NCBI GenBank assembly: GCA_031216915.1
Contig: CM062293.1
Coordinates: forward strand, 150,606,285-150,670,284
DNA from: Pictodentalium vernedei
Taxonomy: Eukaryota > Mollusca > Scaphopoda > Dentaliida > Dentaliidae
DNA length: 64,000 nt
Direction of reading: 5' to 3'
Shown here: piece after piece, positions 21,850 to 31,564 of the stretch
Layout of the letters: every line of letters starts with the position of its first letter
How positions within the stretch are numbered: the stretch's first letter is position 1
The notes under the pieces: generated by a model
Told to the model about the DNA's origin: nothing
Databases searched by the model: none
The model's input: the letters and a program-made list of their open reading frames with translations, nothing else
Made by a program: the position numbers and the translations under genes

Positions 21850-22290
21850 AGCTTAACTTGACAAAGTCAAGATAAGCTTTTGCTTGGGTGCATGGTAGAA
21901 TGGCTTTTAACATAGTGTGGGTCTCTTGTGCTAAATTATAGCTAAGTCAAGGTTAACTATTGCCAGGGTGCATGTGGACATTTGTGACTCACTTTGTTTA
22001 TCCACAGTTCATTCAGCAAGGGCTACTGCCCATAGTTCTTTACCTATCATCAGTTCTCTTGGAATTTGGCAGACTGAATAAGAATGATGAGTGGATGAGA
22101 ACATCGTATTTTGGTAATGTTGGTTGTTCATAATGGTTGCCAGAGTATTCAACTTGGATTTCTTCAGAAAACTGTCCACATTTGCTTGTGAGAATGTCAT
22201 ATTATGGTTTTGGTGGGCCATCCAAGATGGCTGCCACAGTAGCCATCTCGGATTTCTTCCGAACGGCATCTGCAATTTCACTCAGCACAG

Positions 22291-22871
22291 GATACAGCTA
22301 GTACTCAAACAATTAGTCGACTGGTCGATGTCGACTCTGGGCAAACCAGTAGTCGACTCTCAATTGTGCAGTCGACTAGTCGGAGGAGTTCAAGCTTTTA
22401 GGTAAATAGTATCCCTTCTGTGCCACTGTCAGACAGTTTGAACAGCAATATTGGGAAATCAATGTATACATCTGTTGCCTAATAGTAGTGACAGTAGTTT
22501 GTTTTAACTGGTACTAGTAGAGTGCTGAATTATTTTGGGCTATCAGGATATGTTATTAATTTGCCTTGTTGCAATTTATGGGAGAGTGCCTATAGGCACT
22601 CTCCCATAAATCGCAACAAGGCAAATTAAATAAGACTATATAATTTCACTCATAGCATAATTAGAAGCACATTAACAGAATAATGTTCCAGTAAGTTGCT
22701 GTATATGAATGCCCAAGTGAAGCCAAATTTGGACCTTCAGCACTCTACCGGAACACCAACACTGTTATAAGGAGACAGGTTATCACCAATGACTAGTCAA
22801 AGTCGACTTGACTTTTGGGTATTGACTAGTCGACTTTGGAATTCACTAGTCGTTTGAGCACTAGATACAGC
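22291..22871. mobile_element. hAT-like element with perfect 8-bp target duplication
   Basis: GATACAGC at 22,291-22,298 and 22,864-22,871 brackets a 565-bp element (22,299-22,863). Its ends are TAGTACTCAAACAATTAGTC and CACTAGTCGTTTGAGCACTA, imperfect inverted repeats, with GTCGACTAGTCG-type words repeated just inside both. 8-bp duplications and TAG..CTA ends fit hAT. It encodes nothing and carries a PB-E MITE (about 22,503-22,750). Confidence 0.75.
22503..22760. mobile_element. PB-E MITE nested in the hAT-like element
   Basis: TTAACTGGTACTAGTAGAGTGCTG opens it and CAGCACTCTACCGG closes it. The centre is a 64-bp hairpin with arms TTGCCTTGTTGCAATTTATG / CATAAATCGCAACAAGGCAA and loop-proximal GGAGAGTGCC / GGCACTCTCC. 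The same hairpin recurs at 48.76 kb. Confidence 0.55.
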
Positions 22872-23814
22872 TCTCAGTTCTTTATTGATCATCACCAAAT
22901 TTCATATGCATGTTCAGGTTCATGCTTATAATTAGATGAGAACATTATTATGGTCACAGACAGCCATCCACAACGGCTGCCATGGATTTCTTCAACACAG
23001 GCAGCAGGTTTCATTTATGCATCAGTTTTCTTAAAATTTGGCAGGATGACCAATATGTAGTATGATGGGTAGAATAAAACATTCTATTTTGGTAATGGCT
23101 GGTCACCTATAATGGCAGCCATCATGGATTTCTTCAGTGCACCATCCACAGTTCGTTCAATACTGACTACAGGTGAGAATGTCATAGTTGATAATGGTTG
23201 GCTTTCCATAGCAGCCAACTTTGTTTTCTTCAGAATACTGTCCACATTTTCGTTCAGCATGGGCTACAGCTCACAGTTCTTTTCCAATCATCACTAAACT
23301 TCATGTGCAATTTCAAGGTCATGCCTCAAAGAAAATGTACTATTATAGTCATGGTTGGCATGGTCACGAGTAGTATGAGTAGAAGAGAACTTTGTATTTT
23401 GGAAACAATTTGCCACCTATAATGGCTAATTCAGAAGCCATCATGGATTTCTTCAGCACACCCTACAGGTCAAATTTATGCATCTTTTTTCTTGAAGCTC
23501 AACAGGATAATATAAGTTGATAAGATTGCCGTATGTTGATCACAGTTGACCACACAGAATGGTTGCCATGGCAGGCAACATTGATTTCTTCAGCACACCC
23601 AAAAGCTTGCATTTATGCATTAATTTTATTGAAAATTTGCTGCATGACTCAGAACGATGAGTAAATGAGAATGTCATATTTCAGTCATTGTCGACTGACT
23701 TCAGTAGCTGCGATTGCAGCTATCTTAGATTTCTTCAGTACACCCCACAAGTTGCATTTTTGCATTAGTTCAGATGAGAATGACATATTTCTGCCATGGT
23801 CAGCTGTCTAGAAT

Positions 23815-24051
23815 GGTTGTCATATGCCTCAAAAACATAGCCTATGCCTCGAATGGCAGCCATATGCCTCCAAAACATAGCTTATGAGCCCTCATTTGAA
23901 TAAGCTTGACAAATTTGATCCAATGATTATCCTTAAGCAGTGTTTTGGACTTTTGAGGCAAAAAACTGAATAAAGTAGTAAAATTTGAATGGATATTTTT
24001 GTGATTAGTGCTGGCCAGACATAGTTATTATTACATCAGGTAAAGAGTTAA
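23815..24051. mobile_element. PB-A MITE, right part
   Basis: CCTCAAAACATAGCTTATGAGC, a decayed palindrome, AATTTGAATGGATATTTTTG and the end CATCAGGTAAAGAGTTAA. The TTAA at 24,048-24,051 is shared with the next element. Confidence 0.55.
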
Positions 24052-24299
24052 CCCTTTACCCAGTGTAATGGCAAAAAACCGGCCAGTGCTATTCACAAAA
24101 ATCACCATTCAGTTATCATTATTTTTTTCATTTTTTGTCTCAAAAACATAGCTTATGACCTCTCACTGGAATGAGCCCATTGGGCTCGTTCCAATGAGGG
24201 GTCATAAGCTATGTTTTTGAGCAGAAAATGAACAAATTTAGTTATTCAAGCATTTTATTTGCAAGTGTCTTCTGCCTTTCGTGTTAGGTAAAGAGTTAA
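24048..24299. mobile_element. PB-A MITE, CATAACC subtype, full length
   Basis: TTAACCCTTTACCCAGTGTAAT start, ACATAGCTTATGACCTCTCA / GAGGGGTCATAAGCTATGTT palindrome, end GTTAGGTAAAGAGTTAA. TTAA is intact on both sides. Confidence 0.7.
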
Positions 24300-24690
24300 A
24301 TATTTTTATCTGAAATGTACTTTTGTGCAAATGCAGTTTGTTTATAATTTTATATTTCGAAATTCCTTTGATCATGACCATGAATACTATCTGAATATTC
24401 ATGAATTTAAAATTTTCTTTGAAGTGCTTTTACATGATATGCTTGTAATTAAGTGTTATAATATAAATTCACCTCATGGGTCTGTAATCCACTTGATGAT
24501 AGTGTTTCTGAAGAAGGAATCTCTTCATATTTTAAATTTTAAATAACAATGTCAGTGAGTTCATTTCAGAGAGGAGATTATTCAGTAATCTGTGGTATAG
24601 ATTGGTATATTGTTTTGTATTAAGGATGTGCCAAATATAAAATTCACTCTGTTGTATGTATATATGTACATGTATATATTTTGAAGGACA
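24300..24690. other. No feature recognised
   Basis: AT-rich, ending in a TATATGTACATGTATATA stretch. No gene called. Confidence 0.35.
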
Positions 24691-25510
24691 CAGTCATAAT
24701 TTTTAGTATCCAAACGTGACATTCCCACCTTGGACACCAAGGTGTGAGGTCGCTAATTACTCTGATGGAATTATCAACTGAAATACAAAAACCACATTTA
24801 GTCCTGAAGGTTTCCCAAGCTACCACCTGGACTGTGTGTGAGCAAGGGCAAAATTCTCTTAGAAATTGACTTTTTGAGAACCACAATCCTCAGGGAGATA
24901 TTTACACCCTTAGTTGGAGGATCCCCTCCTAAACTTGTCAGCACCTGAGTGATGTTGAAAACTTGATGGATGAAGATCCTTGGATGATGGCCAGAAGGCA
25001 AAGATCAGGCCTGAAAATAAGCAGTCTGACATTTGAAGAATGAGGTCCCCAGAGGGTGAATTTGATGATGCTATCCCATACAGTGGGCCAATTTATCCTC
25101 TGAGTACCTCTTTCTGTTTAATTTTGAGACCCTGATTCATTGAGGTTCACAGAGGATAAATTTGGTGATGCTACCCTGCTATGCAGGGTAGCATCACTAA
25201 ATTCACCCTCTGGGGACCTCATTTTTCCAGATGACAGTCTGCTTATTTTATTGGCTTGGTGAAGATAAAGAAAAGGATGAAGGGTCCCTGCACCAGTTGA
25301 AATGCCCACCATCTGACAAAACTCTTAGAAAGAAAGTGAAGGGAGAAGATTTAAGAAGACAGAAGCCTTGTTTGCTCACACATCCCTGGCACTCCCAATC
25401 CTGCTTGAGTGCTTCCTCGGAGGAGAATGAGATATCAGAGCACATATCAAATTACAGCTTCACCCATTCCTCGCATGAGGTTGAAACCATTGAAACACTG
25501 AGTTGAAACC
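24691..25510 (+). pseudogene. Unrecognised coding-like unit, copy 1, split by HAT-C
   Basis: Before the HAT-C insertion one frame reads CVSKGKILLEIDFLRTTILR and then SPPKLVST, and another gives LSDVENLMDEDPWMMARRQR up to the insertion. After it, 25,259-25,505 encodes KCPPSDKTLRKKVKGEDLRR ... SFTHSSHEVETIETLS and a stop. The 42-43 kb minus-strand region aligns to both parts (RTTELQSL..., FPPALVT, then SEDFKVE..., SFHSSYEEEMEE), so this is a repeated family with former coding capacity. Frames shift and stops occur, so this copy is dead. I do not recognise a domain; an ORF of an undescribed mobile element or a multi-copy host gene are the options. Confidence 0.45.
24998..25266. mobile_element. 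HAT-C foldback MITE, copy 1
   Basis: 25,006-25,258, ends CAGGCCTGAAAATAAGCAG and CTGCTTATTTTATTGGCTTG. Left and right arms pair through AATGAGGTCCCCAGAGGGTG, and a second hairpin around 25,185 has arms GGTGATGCTACCCTGC / GCAGGGTAGCATCACT. Flanks GCAAAGAT and GTGAAGAT agree at 6 of 8 bases. It splits copy 1 of the unrecognised coding-like unit. Confidence 0.65.
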
Positions 25511-25811
25511 ATTCATTTGTCATAATTTGTAGGCAGATTTAGAATGTTGCATGGTTTCTCATCTCAGTCAGGGGCAAGGAATATTTTAACTGATATCGCT
25601 TCACATTATGCAATACATAATGCCATAAAAGCCATGTAAAATCTTGTTGCTAAATCAATAATGGCAGTACATGTGTTGTTGGTCACCACTAAAAAAAAAT
25701 CACCCTTCAAGCTTGACAAGCTACATGTGTACTGCGTTTACTTTCGATTTACAATTTTACCAAACCATAGATTTAACAAACTGACTTCTATGACATTGCC
25801 TCTGATTGGCT
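25511..25811. other. No feature recognised
   Basis: Sequence between the coding-like unit and the MULE. No motif or repeat end seen. Confidence 0.3.
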
Positions 25812-25826
25812 ACCACTTCGAATGTT

Positions 25827-26042
25827 GGAATTAATCCCCCCAGGAACTAATCCCCCCAGTCCAAAACTGTATAAGTGGAATTATTCCCTCCCCGAGTTGA
25901 ATTACAGACTCAGAACTATTCCCCCAGTCAAAGTTTGAAGGTGGAATAAATCCCCCCAGACACAAAACAAGGATCAGAACTAATCCCCCCACTCAGTTTT
26001 TGGACATGGAAAAAATCCCCCCAAAGGCAAATAATAGCAGCC
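25827..26042. repeat. MULE left inverted repeat (outer part)
   Basis: GGAATTAATCCCCCCAGGAA, then AATCCCCCCA-type blocks separated by CAGTCCAAAACTGTATAAGTG, GAATTACAGACTC, TTTGAAGGTGGAATAAATC and TTGGACATGGAAAAAATC. Each block has its complement in the right arm in the same order. The regular GGGGGG blocks could be transposase-binding sites (inference). Confidence 0.75.
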
Positions 26043-27315
26043 TTCGTCCTGGAGAACCATAAATGCAGGTGTTTCACAGGGGTCTATTCTTGGACCCCTG
26101 CTGTTCCTTATATATATCAACGATATAACCAAAGATCTTCTGAGCAGTATACGCCTATTTGCAGACGATACTTCTTTATACCTAATTATAGAAAACCCTG
26201 AACAAGCCTCGACAATAATTAATCAAGATCTGGCCACAATTGAACATTGGGCTAAGACATGGTTGGTAGAGTTCAATCCAAATAAAACTGAGAGTATGCT
26301 AATATCTCGAAAAAGTAGCCCTACTTTTCATCCACCATTATTCTTTGGCGGTTCTCAGATATCTGAAGTCGTTAATCATAAACATCTGGGAGTCATATTA
26401 AATAGCATGTGTACATGGAATGACCATATCGACCATATTTGTGCAAAGGCCTGGTCCCGGTTAGACTTACTTAGGAAGCACAAATTTAACTTAGACCGTA
26501 GTGTCTTAGAAAAAATCTATTTTGCTTTTATCAGGCCCCTCCTTGAATACGCCGATACTGTTTGGGATAATTGCTCGGTAACTAAAGTGGAGGAAATGGA
26601 AAAGATCCAGATTGCTGCGGCAAGGATTATTACTGGGGCAACCGTCAGTGCTAGTAAGTCCTTACTTTATACGGAAACAGGATGGGAACCGTTGCAAGAT
26701 AGACGCTACAAACACAAGTTAATCCAGTTCTTCAAAATGTACCACCGTATGGTTCCTCCACACATCTCCAGTAAAATCCCGCAACATGCTTCCTTGATCA
26801 ATCCTTCACTTAGTCTTCGATCAGGTCAAAACCACCGGGTTCCGTTCTGTCGGACTGAGCTGTATAAATCTTCCTTCATACCCAGCGTTACTGACCAATG
26901 GAATAATTTGCCCTTGTCCGAGCGTGAAAACTCATCATTGACAAACCTCAAGACTTTTCTAAACGATGGCAACCGACGACCGCCAAGGTTCTACTGTAGA
27001 TCGAAATCTCGCACAGCCCAAATATATCACTGTAGATTGAGACTAGGATGTAGTAACCTTAATTTTCACTTATATCGCAACCACATATCACCAACCCCTC
27101 TATGCCAGTGTGGAGAGGAAGAGACTCCCGCTCATTTTCTCCTGCATTGTCCAATTTTCTCCGATGCTCGTAATTATTCAATTAATCTCCTTCCGTTTGG
27201 AGCGGACTCCTCTACACTTCTATTCGGTTCGGAATTCCTGAGTAATGATGACAACCGCCTTATCTTTGAAGTGGTACACGACTTTATTTCATCAAGTAAG
27301 CGATTCACTAATTAA
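26043..27315 (+). CDS. Reverse transcriptase C-terminal half of LINE 1 (partial)
   Basis: Open without a stop from the truncation point to TAA at 27,313, about 420 codons; the ATG at 26,263 is internal. It opens with SSWRTINAGVSQGSILGPLL, the RT block A[GV]VPQGS.LGP, followed by LFADDTSLY with the catalytic Asp pair (codons 26,164 and 26,167). Next come the thumb-like block KHLGVILNS.CTW..HI and the region RLDLLRKHKFNL, and near the C terminus a Cys/His cluster C-x-C-x8-H-x4-C (CQCGEEETPAHFLLHC). This matches the end of Jockey/CR1-group LINE ORF2. The endonuclease and RT N-terminus are missing, so it is inactive, yet with no stop or frameshift it is a young copy. Confidence 0.8.
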
Positions 27316-27384
27316 CCCCAATGTAGTACTAGCCCATTTTATATACTTACTATAATAAATACTAACCCACAATTAAATCAAGAT

Positions 27385-27645
27385 GATCTCTGTGGGAATG
27401 CCTGTAAACTAAGCTACACTTGTTTACAGTGGTAAACAGGCGAAGCCTCACTGATCGATTTGGACTTTCATCCAAACATTGATAACAGAGTCAACCGTGA
27501 CTCTGTTGTCGGTGTTTGGGTGAAAGTCCAAATGGGCGTCTTGGGTGGCAAATAATTGGAGTTACCTTGATTATATTTCTATCTTATGTCACGCGTAGTC
27601 ATTTCGCATAGGTGATTGACATTAGACACAAATAAATAACTCTAC
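27385..27645 (+). repeat. SINE-N-like segment in the 3' region of LINE 1
   Basis: CTCTGTGGGAATGCCTGTAA and CTTGTTTACAGTGGTAAACA resemble the SINE-N start, and the part CCTTGATTATATTTCTATCT...AGACACAAATAAATAA resembles the SINE tail. Between them a ~78-bp hairpin (GGACTTTCATCCAAACATTG / GGTGTTTGGGTGAAAGTCC, centre ~27,497) replaces the SINE middle. Either a SINE-N copy is inserted, or SINE-N and this LINE share 3' sequence. Confidence 0.4.
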
Positions 27646-27948
27646 GCAACGAATACATCCATCCCGCACTTTCCAACTCTTCTTGCAGCTCAACCCATCC
27701 CCGACTGTTTCCATACAAGATTAGTTGCTGCCACTCTTCAAACGCTTGTATAATGCAGATAAACACTGTTTGTACTTGATACTCATACCTGCTATTGTCA
27801 TCGACGTATCTTTGTGATCTTGTGTTGGTGGAAACGGCCTTGTATAAGCTTTCAGCTTACTGCCGAATTCACACTAATGTTTGAAATGTATCTGTTATGG
27901 TTTGTTTTTTTTTGTAATAAATACTGTTTAAACTAAATAATAGCAGCC

Positions 27949-28032
27949 AAGAGGATGATAAACTTCAAGACGTAACAAGTGTCCTTTTTACAATTATTGG
28001 AGGGTGGGTACTTGCCACTGATGTAATTAGTC
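27949..28032. repeat. Inner end of MULE left repeat and residual MULE DNA
   Basis: AAGAGGATGATAAACTT at 27,949-27,965 is the complement-matching partner of the first codons of the FLYWCH region next to the right repeat. This means the inverted repeat reaches into the coding start. The ~65 bp up to 28,032 appear to be what is left of the MULE interior on this side. Confidence 0.5.
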
Positions 28033-29454
28033 TCAAAGTCTAATCCTGTTTGCATTGTACATTAAAGGTTTAGGAAATGAACTCCTGCGTAGCGACGATG
28101 GGGTAGCAGCTGGGGATTTGAAGATCCCAGGGCTATTTTTTGCAGACGATATGGTTCTCGTGTCAGAAAGCAAAGAGGGGCTAACGAAAATGCTGGGAAT
28201 TGTTGGGAAATATGGGAGCAAATGGAGACTCGAACTTAATGAAAACAAGAGCAAAGTTATATCTGTGGGCCGCAAAGTGGACCCTTCTCGAAGGTGGAGA
28301 GTGGGTGAGTTCTGCATTCCGGAAGGGAGCAGCAAACTTCTCAGTGTAGGAGAGACAGGTGATTACGAGTATTTGGGGGTAAATATAAACATTACAGGAA
28401 GAGGCATCTACCGAAACCACACAAATAAATTGATTCTGAAGGGGAAGCGAATCCTTAACCAAATGAAACTTATAGGGAGAAACAGTTTCAGTAAGGTATT
28501 CATGGGGAAAACCATTTGGGAAATGGTGGGGCTGCCAAGTATAACATACAGCATGGAAGTGGTACCCCTAAACCAGACGGCCGTAAACAGCTTGGAAATC
28601 CTACAGAATGATGCAGGCCAATGGATAACGAGGTTGAGTAATGCCACAGCTCTAGAAGCAGTCAGGGGTGAGCTTGGGTGGATGAGGATCAAGAACAGGA
28701 CAGACCTGTTGAAACTCGGTTATCTTAATTATTTGGTAAATCTCCCTGACAGCCGATGGTGTAAAGTAATGTTCCTGAGAATTTCCAACTCAAATATCAA
28801 AACTTGGTGGATGGTCCAAGTGAGGGAGCTAGTAGAGAACTACTCATTGGAGATCTCGGACCTGGACATTGGGGCAAACCAGGGTAAAAAAATCGTCAGA
28901 GAAAGGGTCATGGAGGATTGTAACCGTAATTGGCGAGAGGGGGTCAAATCAAAGAGGTCTTTGGGTGGCCTGCGTGATAAAGGGAAGCCAGAATTTGAAG
29001 AGTACCTTGATGGCACCTTTGGGGGGGGTCACTGTTGTTCAAGCTGAGGTCTCGATCCCGGGAGCTGAGGGGGAAAATTGAGAAAGACGGTGAAAGGAAG
29101 TGTCAGATGTGTAACTTGAGCATGGTGGAGACCCTGAAACACTTTCTTCTAGAATGCCCAAAGTACCAGTCTAAAAGAATGAGATTCACTGGGAGTATAA
29201 TGGGGAAGTGGGATGGGAGAATGAAGGACATGTGGTTAGGGGGAGACTCAAAGGAGAGGGTTAATATGCTAACCGGAGAGATTGGGAAGAATGGGGCAAG
29301 GGATGTCATCAAGCAGTTCGTCTCCGAGTGTTGGGAGGAGAGGAGAAGTGTGTAAATAGGGAGGCAGTTGGGAGTACAGCGGTAACCAAGGCCTTCTCGT
29401 CCGAGACCCACTACAAATCAGCGGCTGGCCAAAGTGTTATTATTATTATTAGTC
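28026..29454 (+). mobile_element. 5'-truncated non-LTR retrotransposon (LINE 2) with (TTA)n tail
   Basis: Begins inside RT just before LFALYIKGLGNEL and ends with a short (TTA)n tail at ~29,437-29,450. ATTAGTC at 28,026-28,032 and 29,448-29,454 is a possible short target duplication, weakened by the AT-rich tail. It lies where the MULE transposase gene breaks off. Confidence 0.6.
28031..29355 (+). pseudogene. Reverse transcriptase of LINE 2, one frameshift in a G8 run
   Basis: The first frame (28,031-29,047) contains LFALYIKGLGNEL, then GLFFADDMVLVSES with the catalytic Asp pair (28,145-28,150) and LELNENKSKVISVG, followed by a thumb-like GDYEYLGVNI and the motif ELGWMRIKNRTDLLKLGYL. At the G8 tract 29,021-29,028 the frame changes, and 29,035-29,355 continues with the Cys/His knuckle CQMCNLSMVETLKHFLLEC. 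The RT N-terminus is missing. Sequence is clearly different from LINE 1, so two LINE lineages hit the same MULE; the clade is not resolved. Confidence 0.65.
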
Positions 29455-29865
29455 ACACGAAACTGTTGTAGGATCTGGAATGAAATTGAGGCTTTCACAG
29501 GCATTAAACACAGCTGTTAATACTTCCTCATATGTTTCCTTTTGTTTGTTTGGTAGGAGACCATACACACATGTTGCATAAACATCACAAACTGCTGCAC
29601 AAATAACAAATAGTTGGGTAAACTGTTTTGGTGCTGTACCAAATGTTCCATCCATGAACCAGTGATCACTATTTGAGAGGTGTGAAAGGCCTTGTTCCGT
29701 ACCAAACACAATTACCCTGTCTTGATTTAGCTGATCCTCAGTAAAGTTGTCATATAAAAGAAAAGGAATAGCGTCTGGTCCCTCGCTCACAGTGAAGGCT
29801 TGTGGGAGTTCAGGAATGTCAGTTATAGTCTTTGGTTCAGGTGGAGTGTCACCACGTTTCAATTT
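29455..29865 (-). pseudogene. MULE transposase, N-terminal part of the catalytic domain
   Basis: The minus-strand frame ends at the LINE 2 junction. It contains HWFMDGTFGTAPKQFTQL, the first catalytic Asp block (DGTF) of MULE transposases, and YGLLPNKQKETYEEVL, the conserved 'LLPNK..ETY' block. The usual following segment with the second Asp and the Glu is missing, so the enzyme cannot be active. Cleavage and strand transfer at the inverted repeats would have been its role. Confidence 0.75.
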
Positions 29866-30150
29866 TCTGATTGTTCTTTTTATTTAGTTTCTGGCTTGCT
29901 GCAGCAATACGAACCTCTAAGGAACAACCAGCAAGCTTGTCTGACATGATCTGATTGGGGCTGCCTCTGCTGGTGGTAGCCGTGTCAAACTTTTTTGTTT
30001 CGAACATTCTCAGTGTATGGACTCTTTGCGTGATTTTTTTATGGTATAACAATATCCATCATGAAGCAGTTGTCTTCCTCCCTTACAACCTTTTATCAAC
30101 TCCATTTTACAGTTTGATCCTGCCTTGTAATTAACAAAGTTTATCATCCT
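29866..30150 (-). pseudogene. FLYWCH zinc-finger region of the MULE transposase, broken
   Basis: Read from ~30,150 leftward: KRMINFVNYKAGSNCKMEL, LHDGYCYTIKKSRKESIH, then a TGA where FLYWCH domains have Trp (Y/H-W-x-C), then EC-SKQK and, after a one-base loss in an A run, KFDTATTSRG. A second frame change near 29,860 leads into the catalytic part. FLYWCH domains bind DNA in MULE transposases. The damage pattern (one nonsense, two indels) shows pseudogenisation after the inverted repeats were fixed. Confidence 0.65.
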
Positions 30151-30367
30151 CTTGGCTGTTATTATTTTCCTTTGGGGGGATTTTTTCCATGTCCAAAAAC
30201 TTGAGTGGGGGGATTAGTTCTGATCCTTGTTGTGTGTCTGGGGGGATTTATTCCACCTTCAAACTTCGACTGGGGGGAATAGTTCCGAGTCTGTAATTCG
30301 ACTGGGGGGAATAATTCCACTTATACAGTTTTGGACTGGGGGATTAGTTCCTGGGGGGATTAATTCC
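30140..30367. repeat. MULE right inverted repeat
   Basis: Complement of the left arm: TTTGGGGGGATTTTTTCCAT, GTGGGGGGATTAGTTCTGAT, CTGGGGGGATTTATTCCACC, ACTGGGGGGAATAGTTC, GGGGGATTAATTCC. The copies are over 90% identical by eye, so both arms are still recognisable as one duplication. Confidence 0.75.
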
Positions 30368-30382
30368 GTATACCACCACTTC

Positions 30383-31564
30383 AATACGACATTACCATGG
30401 CCAGACTTTTGATTTTGGAAAACCACCACAGGCGGCCTATTCAGCACATGTATTTTAAAACTTCTGTGAACTTTTTGGATTTTTTTCTGATGTGAGACTG
30501 TAGTTCCAAGTATTATTTAGTTTTCATAATAAAAGATTGATGATACTTACTGATTTATGTTGTGTTTAGTTAAATCCATTCATGTTTTCCTTCACAGTTT
30601 TGACTGACAAGGGAAAAAGTATTTATGACCTGTACAAAAATTACATTGCATCTGAAAGCATGCCCCACAAAATACACAATTCAGTGGTAAAGCACTTTCT
30701 ATGCACAAATGGCATGTGCTGACACTTCTATGTTTCTAAACAAAGTGTACATGTGTAGGTTGCTATCGATTCCAACAAGTTGTGTTTTGAAAGGTGTTCG
30801 TTTTCAAAAATGTTATTGATAAATTTTTGCAGTTTAGCACTGAAAATTTTCGCTCAAAAAAGTGATACGTAAAAAAATCTACAGTACAAATGAAAGCTGA
30901 AAACATGATTCAAAATCAATTGTTTTCGTAATGTCATTATGGGAAATGATCAAAATGTGCAAAAATGCTTATAATGCCCCCTGCCATTAGTCAAAATGTC
31001 ATAACATCCCTCAATACTCAGGTCAAAACATCTATCTCCGAGCATTGGTCAAAATATTTCCTTGCAAAAACATCCCCAGCAAAATCATCCCCTTGTATTA
31101 CCCAATTCACTAACAAGGTTTGACCAGTACCAAACTTATACTTTATACTCCAATTTTTATTTGAAAATTTATTTCTAAAAACTGCAATGCAGTTTTCATT
31201 AAATGCTATACACTTTTTCAAGATGAATAGCACTTGCTATGCAAGTTTCAAAAATTCAAATATTCATAGGCTGGGAACTGTACCCAATACAGTAATGTAA
31301 GTAGCATCAAGAAATTGAAACATGTAAGCCATTCTTTGGAGTATACTTTGCCAACAAGAACCAGAATCCTCCCCCCACCTACATACACAGTACTGTGTTC
31401 ACAAAAGTGATCTTTTTCTTGATCATATCACTACCTGGGTATGACATGCTAAATTCAGTTGGTCAAATCTCATGATTAAAATAGTGCAAATTCAAGCTGG
31501 GAGGAAGGAAAGCATACCAAAAATAGCATCTTATGTTCAGTGTTGTTGCTTTATCTTTTTAGAT
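30383..31564. other. No feature recognised
   Basis: AT-rich, with short words such as CAAAACATC. No gene, SINE or MITE ends. Frames here are short and lack motifs. Confidence 0.35.

Larger units (their letters stand above)
21850..23830 (+). mobile_element. Helitron-like degenerate repeat region
   Basis: Starts with the hairpin AGCTTAACTTGACAAAGTCA...TAAGCT, like the starts at 4.2, 46.5 and 53.4 kb. Degenerate units then recur from 22,010 on, with shared words CAG.CTC.CAGTTCTTT, ATCATCA..AA.TTCAT, GGATTTCTTCAGCACA and AATGG.TGCCAT (about 22,010, 22,890, 23,270, 23,440, 23,580, 23,730). No terminal hairpin is found, so the right limit is approximate. A hAT-like element is inserted at 22,299. 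Confidence 0.45.
26029..27948 (+). mobile_element. 5'-truncated non-LTR retrotransposon (LINE 1) with 14-bp target duplication
   Basis: AAATAATAGCAGCC at 26,029-26,042 and 27,935-27,948 is a perfect target duplication. The insert 26,043-27,934 begins inside the RT domain and has a 0.6-kb 3' untranslated part. The insertion split the MULE left inverted repeat, so it is younger than the MULE. A long poly-A is absent; the end is GTAATAAATACTGTTTAAACT. Confidence 0.8.
25812..30382 (-). mobile_element. MULE DNA transposon carrying two nested retrotransposons
   Basis: The 8-bp direct repeat ACCACTTC at 25,812-25,819 and 30,375-30,382 brackets the element. Inside are inverted terminal repeats of about 220 bp made of repeated AATCCCCCCA / TGGGGGGATT motifs spaced ~30 bp apart: the left arm runs from 25,827 and resumes after the first retrotransposon up to ~27,964; the right arm is ~30,140-30,367. 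The transposase gene lies on the minus strand starting just inside the right arm. Long inverted repeats, an 8-bp duplication and a FLYWCH plus MULE transposase together fit Mutator-like elements. Subtracting the insertions leaves only ~1.2 kb, so the element had lost most of its transposase and is non-autonomous. Confidence 0.8.

Noticed and set aside
28026..29454. ATTAGTC as a firm target duplication of LINE 2
   Set aside because: Seven bases overlapping a (TTA)n tail can match by chance; I report it as possible only.
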